DNA of 64,000 nucleotides, taken from NCBI GenBank assembly GCA_020721065.1, contig DYNM01000001.1, positions 62,001 through 126,000 on the forward strand, written 5' to 3'. Every line of letters starts with the position of its first letter. Position 1 is the stretch's first letter. The stretch is from Thiocystis violascens. GTDB lineage: Bacteria > Pseudomonadota > Gammaproteobacteria > Chromatiales > Chromatiaceae. Under the pieces are notes generated by a model. The model made no database searches. It was given only the letters and a program-made list of their open reading frames with translations, and was not told the origin of the DNA. A program made the translations under genes and the position numbers. Below are positions 59,536 to 64,000 of the stretch, piece after piece.

Positions 59536-60363
59536 ATGCCACAAATGTTCACACGACTGCTCGTGCTGTTGTTGAGTGTTGCGCTCACTGGCTGCGGGAT
59601 ATTTGGCAAGGAAATTGATCCGACGGAAGGTTGGAGCGCCGCCAAACTGTACGCCGAAGCGGCCGCAGAACTTGATTCCAGCAATTACGCCAAGGCAATT
59701 GAACTTTATGAAAAACTGGAATCACGTTATCCCTTTGGGCGTTATGCCATGCAAGCGCAACTTGATGTTGCGTATGCGCATTATCGCGCTGAAGAGCCAG
59801 AAGAAGCGATTGCTGCTGCGGAACGGTTTATTAAACTTTATCCGCAAAATCCCTTTGTTGACTACGCCTATTATTTGAAAGGAATCGTCAATTACAATCG
59901 CAGCGTCGGCTTTTTAGATCGCTATATTCCGATGGATGCCTCACAACGCGATCCGGGATCAGCATTAGATGCGTTTACTGATTTCTCCGTGTTAGTAGAA
60001 CGCTTTCCTGACAGTAAATACGCCGAAGATGCGCGGCAACGAATGCTGTATTTACGCAATAATTTAGCGCGGCATGAAGTCAATGTCGCTCAGTATTATA
60101 TGCGGCGCGGTGCGTATTTAGCCGCCGCCAATCGTGCCAATTATGTGATTGAACGCTTTCAACGCACCAGCGCCATTACCGATGCGCTCATCGTATTAAT
60201 TGACGCTTATCGCGCTTTAGAAAAACCCGAATTAGCTGCGGATGCACAGCGCGTATTGGATTTAAATCGACAAGCCGGACGCTTAATGACCGAAGAAGTG
60301 CAACCACCAAAAGTCGATGTTGCTCGCAAATTGTGGAAATACCTTAAACTCGATGAGAATTAA
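59536..60363 (+). CDS. bamD: Outer membrane protein assembly factor BamD
   Basis: BamD is the essential lipoprotein of the BAM complex. A signal with lipobox VALTGCG is followed by TPR repeats such as KLYAEAAAELDSSNYAKAIE and RYAMQAQLDVAYAHYRAEEP. I use ATG at 59536 (275 residues); ATG 59545 is also possible. ATG 59482 would add a stretch before the signal peptide, and the track start at 59263 lies inside divergent rluD. E. coli BamD is 245 residues, so the C-terminus is slightly extended. Confidence 0.94.
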   Translation: MPQMFTRLLVLLLSVALTGCGIFGKEIDPTEGWSAAKLYAEAAAELDSSNYAKAIELYEKLESRYPFGRYAMQAQLDVAYAHYRAEEPEEAIAAAERFIKLYPQNPFVDYAYYLKGIVNYNRSVGFLDRYIPMDASQRDPGSALDAFTDFSVLVERFPDSKYAEDARQRMLYLRNNLARHEVNVAQYYMRRGAYLAAANRANYVIERFQRTSAITDALIVLIDAYRALEKPELAADAQRVLDLNRQAGRLMTEEVQPPKVDVARKLWKYLKLDEN

Positions 60364-60411
60364 CTGGCGTGGACGCGACGCCGCGTCGTCGCCCACCGCC
60401 ATCAATTCCGC

Positions 60412-60777
<366 letters not shown>

Positions 60778-60821
60778 TCAAAGTAGCGTGATTGAACCAG
60801 ATTGTGAAGAATGGCGCAGCA

Positions 60822-62435
60822 CTAAAAACCGCTGGTCATCGGATAGCGCCGGTCGCGCCCAAAAGCGCGGGTTGAAATACGCACCCCGGGCGGGGCTTGT
60901 CGCCGTTTATATTCATTGCGATCCACCAATCGCGTCACGCGCCGCACCATTTCTTCAGCATATCCGCGCTTCACAATTGCGGCAACGCTGTGATCTTCTT
61001 CAATATACAATTGTAAAATCACATCCAGTATTTCATACGGCGGCAGGCTATCTTGATCGGTTTGATCGGGGCGCAATTCTGCTGACGGCGGGCGCGTCAA
61101 TACCCGTTCTGGAATGATCGTCGCTTGCGTATTGCGATAATGTGCCAGCCGATACACTAATAATTTTGGTACATCTTTTAATGGCGCAAAACCACCCGCC
61201 ATATCGCCGTATAACGTAGCGTATCCAACTGACATTTCACTTTTATTGCCCGTCGTTAATAAAATACGCCCGCTTTTATTACTGAGCGCCATTAAAAGCA
61301 CTCCGCGACAACGGGCTTGGATATTTTCTTCGGTGACATCGGTTGCGCAATTGGCAAAACTCGGTGCCAACATCGTTAAAAACGTCTGAAAAGCTGGCTC
61401 AATTGGAATGATTTGGGTTGCCACGCCCAATAATTGCGCTTGTTCTAACGCATCTGCATTGCTCATTTCTGCCGTATAGCGCGACGGCATTAACACTGCT
61501 TCCACTTGTTTTGCGCCTAACGCATCGACAGCAATTGCTAAAGTCAGCGCCGAATCAACGCCGCCAGATAATCCCAGCACCGCGCCTTGAAAACCATTTT
61601 TACGCACATAGTCGCGCACGCCGAGCACCAAGGCGGAATAAACCGTGGCTAGTTCAAAGTCTTCTTGTTGCAATAACGCAGGTGATGGGCTGGTTTCAAT
61701 TAAACCGCTGGCGGCAATTTCAATCATCAGCGTTGTTTCAATAAAACCCACAGCGCGAGCAACAATTTCACCCGCATGATTGACAACAAAAGAAGCGCCA
61801 TCAAATACTAATTCATCTTGCCCACCGACTAAATTGGCATAACAAATCGCAATTCCGTGATCACGGGCGCGGCGTCCAACAATTGCTTCCCGCTCGGCAC
61901 TTTTACCCGCATGAAATGGTGAAGCATTCAAATTAAGCAACACCTGCGCTCCAGCTGCTACCGCTTGGCGGGTGGGTTCATCTTGCCAAATGTCTTCACA
62001 GATACTTAATCCAAACTGAATACCATCTTGCATAAATACTGTTGCGGTGGTGCCCGCTTGAAAATAGCGTTTTTCATCAAAGACGCTATAATTAGGCAAT
62101 TGCTGTTTGGCATATTCAGCAAGCACTGCGCCATCGCGGAATACTCCAGCAACGTTAAATAATCCGCCCACCGTTTGTAATGGATACCCCAGCACGATAG
62201 TAATGCCGGTAATTTCAGTGCGAATTCGGGTTAATGCCGTTTCAACGCGTTGGATAAATTCGGGGCGCAATAATAAATCTTCTGGCGGATAACCCGTGAG
62301 CGTTAATTCTGGAAACAGTACAATCTGCGCTCCAGCAGCACGCGCTTGTTGCGCCGCAGTAATAATGCGCACGGCGTTGCCAGCAACGTCGCCAACGATA
62401 GGATTGATTTGAGCAATTTGAATACGGCAACTCAC
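60822..62435 (-). CDS. nadE: NAD+ synthase (glutamine-hydrolysing)
   Basis: NadE converts deamido-NAD to NAD using glutamine. The N-terminal nitrilase-like amidase domain has FPELTLTGYPPEDLLLR (catalytic Glu) and GLSICEDIWQDEP (catalytic Cys). The C-terminal synthetase has the P-loop VLGLSGGVDSALTLAIAVDA. I use GTG at 62435, with GGAG seven bases upstream, giving 537 residues; TTG 62456 in the track lacks such a site. glnB lies 71 bases downstream. Confidence 0.95.
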   Translation of the reverse strand: MSCRIQIAQINPIVGDVAGNAVRIITAAQQARAAGAQIVLFPELTLTGYPPEDLLLRPEFIQRVETALTRIRTEITGITIVLGYPLQTVGGLFNVAGVFRDGAVLAEYAKQQLPNYSVFDEKRYFQAGTTATVFMQDGIQFGLSICEDIWQDEPTRQAVAAGAQVLLNLNASPFHAGKSAEREAIVGRRARDHGIAICYANLVGGQDELVFDGASFVVNHAGEIVARAVGFIETTLMIEIAASGLIETSPSPALLQQEDFELATVYSALVLGVRDYVRKNGFQGAVLGLSGGVDSALTLAIAVDALGAKQVEAVLMPSRYTAEMSNADALEQAQLLGVATQIIPIEPAFQTFLTMLAPSFANCATDVTEENIQARCRGVLLMALSNKSGRILLTTGNKSEMSVGYATLYGDMAGGFAPLKDVPKLLVYRLAHYRNTQATIIPERVLTRPPSAELRPDQTDQDSLPPYEILDVILQLYIEEDHSVAAIVKRGYAEEMVRRVTRLVDRNEYKRRQAPPGVRISTRAFGRDRRYPMTSGF

Positions 62436-62573
62436 GCAGGTGCTCCAATGATTCAATAAGGTTGTTAAACTTCAGTGCCATTGTTCATATCATCTTGAGC
62501 CGCGTTTTTTGCGGTAAAAGAAGAGAGCGCAATGGCTTGTCATCTGTACAGTATCAATTGAACGCGCCACACC

Positions 62574-64000
62574 ATGAGTGATTTATTTCTGAACATTTCG
62601 CGCCCCGCTGAAACACATTTAGAACGCCGCCCGCTGCAAGAATTCACCGAACAGGCGTATTTGGATTATTCAATGGCGGTCATTTTAGATCGCGCTTTGC
62701 CGCATGTCGGCGACGGTCTCAAGCCGGTGCAGCGCCGTATTTTATATGCCATGTCGGAATTGGGGCTGGCGGCAACCGCTAAATTCAAAAAGTCAGCCCG
62801 CACCGTCGGCGACGTGCTCGGCAAGTTTCATCCGCATGGCGACAGCGCGTGCTATGAGGCGATGGTGTTGATGGCGCAGCCGTTTAGTTATCGCTATCCG
62901 TTGATTGACGGTCAGGGCAATTGGGGCTCGCCAGATGATCCCAAATCATTCGCGGCGATGCGCTATACCGAGTCGCGTTTGACCGCGTATGCCGCGCTGC
63001 TGTTGGCGGAAGTCGATCAAGATACCGTCGCGTGGCAAGCCAATTTTGATGGCACCTTGCAGGAGCCGCGTTTGTTGCCAGCGCAGTTGCCCAATCTGTT
63101 GCTCAACGGCAGCACCGGTATTGCCGTCGGCATGGCAACCGACATCTTGCCGCACAATTTGCGCGAGGTCGCGGCTGCTTGTTTGCATTTACTTGATGAT
63201 CCCGCCGCCAGCGTCGCTGATTTGGTCGCGCATTTACCCGCGCCTGATTTTCCCACTGCCGCTGAAATCGTCACCGCACCCGCTGATTTACTCAGAATGT
63301 ATCAAACCGGCGGCGGCAGCGTGCGCCAACGCGCTCGTTATCACCTCGAACGTGGCGAGATTGTCATTACCGCGCTGCCGTATCAGGTCTCCGGTAATCG
63401 CGTGTTAGAACAAATTGCGGCGCAATTCAACGCCAAAAAGCTGCCGATGCTTGAGGATTTCCGCGACGAATCGGATCACGAATATCCGACGCGGCTGGTG
63501 CTCGTGCCGCGCTCAAATCGCGTTGATATCGAGCGGTTGATGTTGCACCTGTTTGCGACCACCGATTTGGAGCGCAGTTATCGCGTCAATATGAACGTGA
63601 TTGGTTTGGATGGGCGGCCTCGCGTGATGACGCTGCGCGACATTCTCAGCGAGTGGCTACAGTTTCGCCGTGAGACGGTGCGGCGGCGGCTCGCGCAGCG
63701 GCTGGCGCAGGTGCAAACGCGCTTACATCTGCTGGCAGGCTGGCGCATCGCGTTGTCTCAACTTGACGCGGTGATTGCCATCGTGCGCGATGCTGATGAA
63801 CCTAAAGCGTTGTTAATCAACACGTTGGCACTGACGGAAGTGCAGGCGGAAGCGGTGCTCAATCTGCGCCTGCGCCAGCTCGCACGTTTGGAAGCCAACG
63901 CGCTGCAAACGGAACAAACCGCGCTGACCACTGAGCAGGCGGGGTTGCAGCGGCTGCTTGACGAGCGCGAGGCGTTGAATCAATTGCTCCGCACTGAAAT
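62574..64000 (+). CDS. parC: DNA topoisomerase IV subunit A, N-terminal part (cut by window end)
   Basis: ParC is the DNA-cleaving subunit of topoisomerase IV, which unlinks daughter chromosomes. The frame is open from ATG 62574 to the window end (475 codons), so it is missing from the ORF track. [40 protein letters not shown] and the catalytic Tyr in [11 protein letters not shown] match ParC more closely than GyrA, as do [20 protein letters not shown] and [14 protein letters not shown]. The quinolone-target Ser and Glu positions carry wild-type residues (GDSACYE). Confidence 0.95.
   Translation, partial: MSDLFLNISRPAETHLERRPLQEFTEQAYLDYSMAVILDRALPHVGDGLKPVQRRILYAMSELGLAATAKFKKSARTVGDVLGKFHPHGDSACYEAMVLMAQPFSYRYPLIDGQGNWGSPDDPKSFAAMRYTESRLTAYAALLLAEVDQDTVAWQANFDGTLQEPRLLPAQLPNLLLNGSTGIAVGMATDILPHNLREVAAACLHLLDDPAASVADLVAHLPAPDFPTAAEIVTAPADLLRMYQTGGGSVRQRARYHLERGEIVITALPYQVSGNRVLEQIAAQFNAKKLPMLEDFRDESDHEYPTRLVLVPRSNRVDIERLMLHLFATTDLERSYRVNMNVIGLDGRPRVMTLRDILSEWLQFRRETVRRRLAQRLAQVQTRLHLLAGWRIALSQLDAVIAIVRDADEPKALLINTLALTEVQAEAVLNLRLRQLARLEANALQTEQTALTTEQAGLQRLLDEREALNQLLRTE

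Noticed and set aside
60360-60411. Terminator between bamD and glnB
   Set aside because: GACGCGACG/CGTCGTCGC pairs only imperfectly and no T-run follows; not strong enough to report.

Overview
The window reads as chromosome from a phototrophic gammaproteobacterium, most likely a purple (sulfur) bacterium of the Chromatiales. It carries bacteriochlorophyll genes (bchH-bchL-bchM) next to reaction-centre genes (puhA-puhB-puhC-puhE), together with typical gammaproteobacterial housekeeping genes (gcvR, recCB, rluD-pgeF, bamD, ppiD, pal-cpoB, tpiA-secG-tRNA-Leu-nuo). The genus cannot be fixed from sequence alone. Coding density is high and no intergenic gap exceeds 300 bases.

Layout. 1-5.8 kb (+): end of a photosynthesis operon, from Mg-chelatase H to the assembly factors PuhB, PuhC and PuhE. 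5.9-9.5 kb (+): dcd interrupted by two inteins, then a queuosine-precursor transporter and a small unknown protein. 9.5-14.9 kb (+): a ZnuA-like metal-binding protein, molybdenum cofactor genes moaB-moeA-moaD, and sdhCDA without sdhB. 14.9-31.3 kb (-): a complete 14-gene nuoA-N complex I operon, with an NTF2-like lipoprotein gene between nuoM and nuoN and a NuoI-like ferredoxin plus MnhE-like membrane protein at its distal end. 31.4-32.8 kb (-): tRNA-Leu, secG, tpiA. 33-37.4 kb: pal-cpoB (+), a family 5 solute-binding lipoprotein (-), fabI (+). 37.5-40 kb (-): ppiD, tRNA-Asp, tRNA-Val, hupB. 40.2-48.7 kb (-): recB, recC, trxB. 48.8-55.7 kb (-): a tightly overlapped chain prc-gshA-hyfC-hyfE-hyfF. 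55.8-64 kb: def, gcvR, a small HMA-like protein with a MerR regulator, pgeF and rluD, bamD, glnB, nadE, and the 5' part of parC.

How the genes work together. Light harvesting (bch/puh), respiratory or reverse electron flow (nuo, sdh) and an orphan complex I-like membrane arm (HyfC/E/F) dominate, so membrane energy conversion is the main theme. The remainder is core envelope, DNA repair and nitrogen/NAD metabolism.

Most notable. (1) dCTP deaminase is split by two different inteins that flank a five-residue extein, STYAR, holding the predicted catalytic Ser and Arg. (2) A membrane-only HyfC-E-F module is translationally coupled to gshA and prc, with no hydrogenase catalytic subunits nearby. 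(3) Small G/C-rich palindromic repeats are inserted in frame four times in recC and once at the 3' end of hyfE. (4) GC content swings strongly along the window, with changes inside single genes such as recB. All family assignments are from reading the translations; no database search was run.
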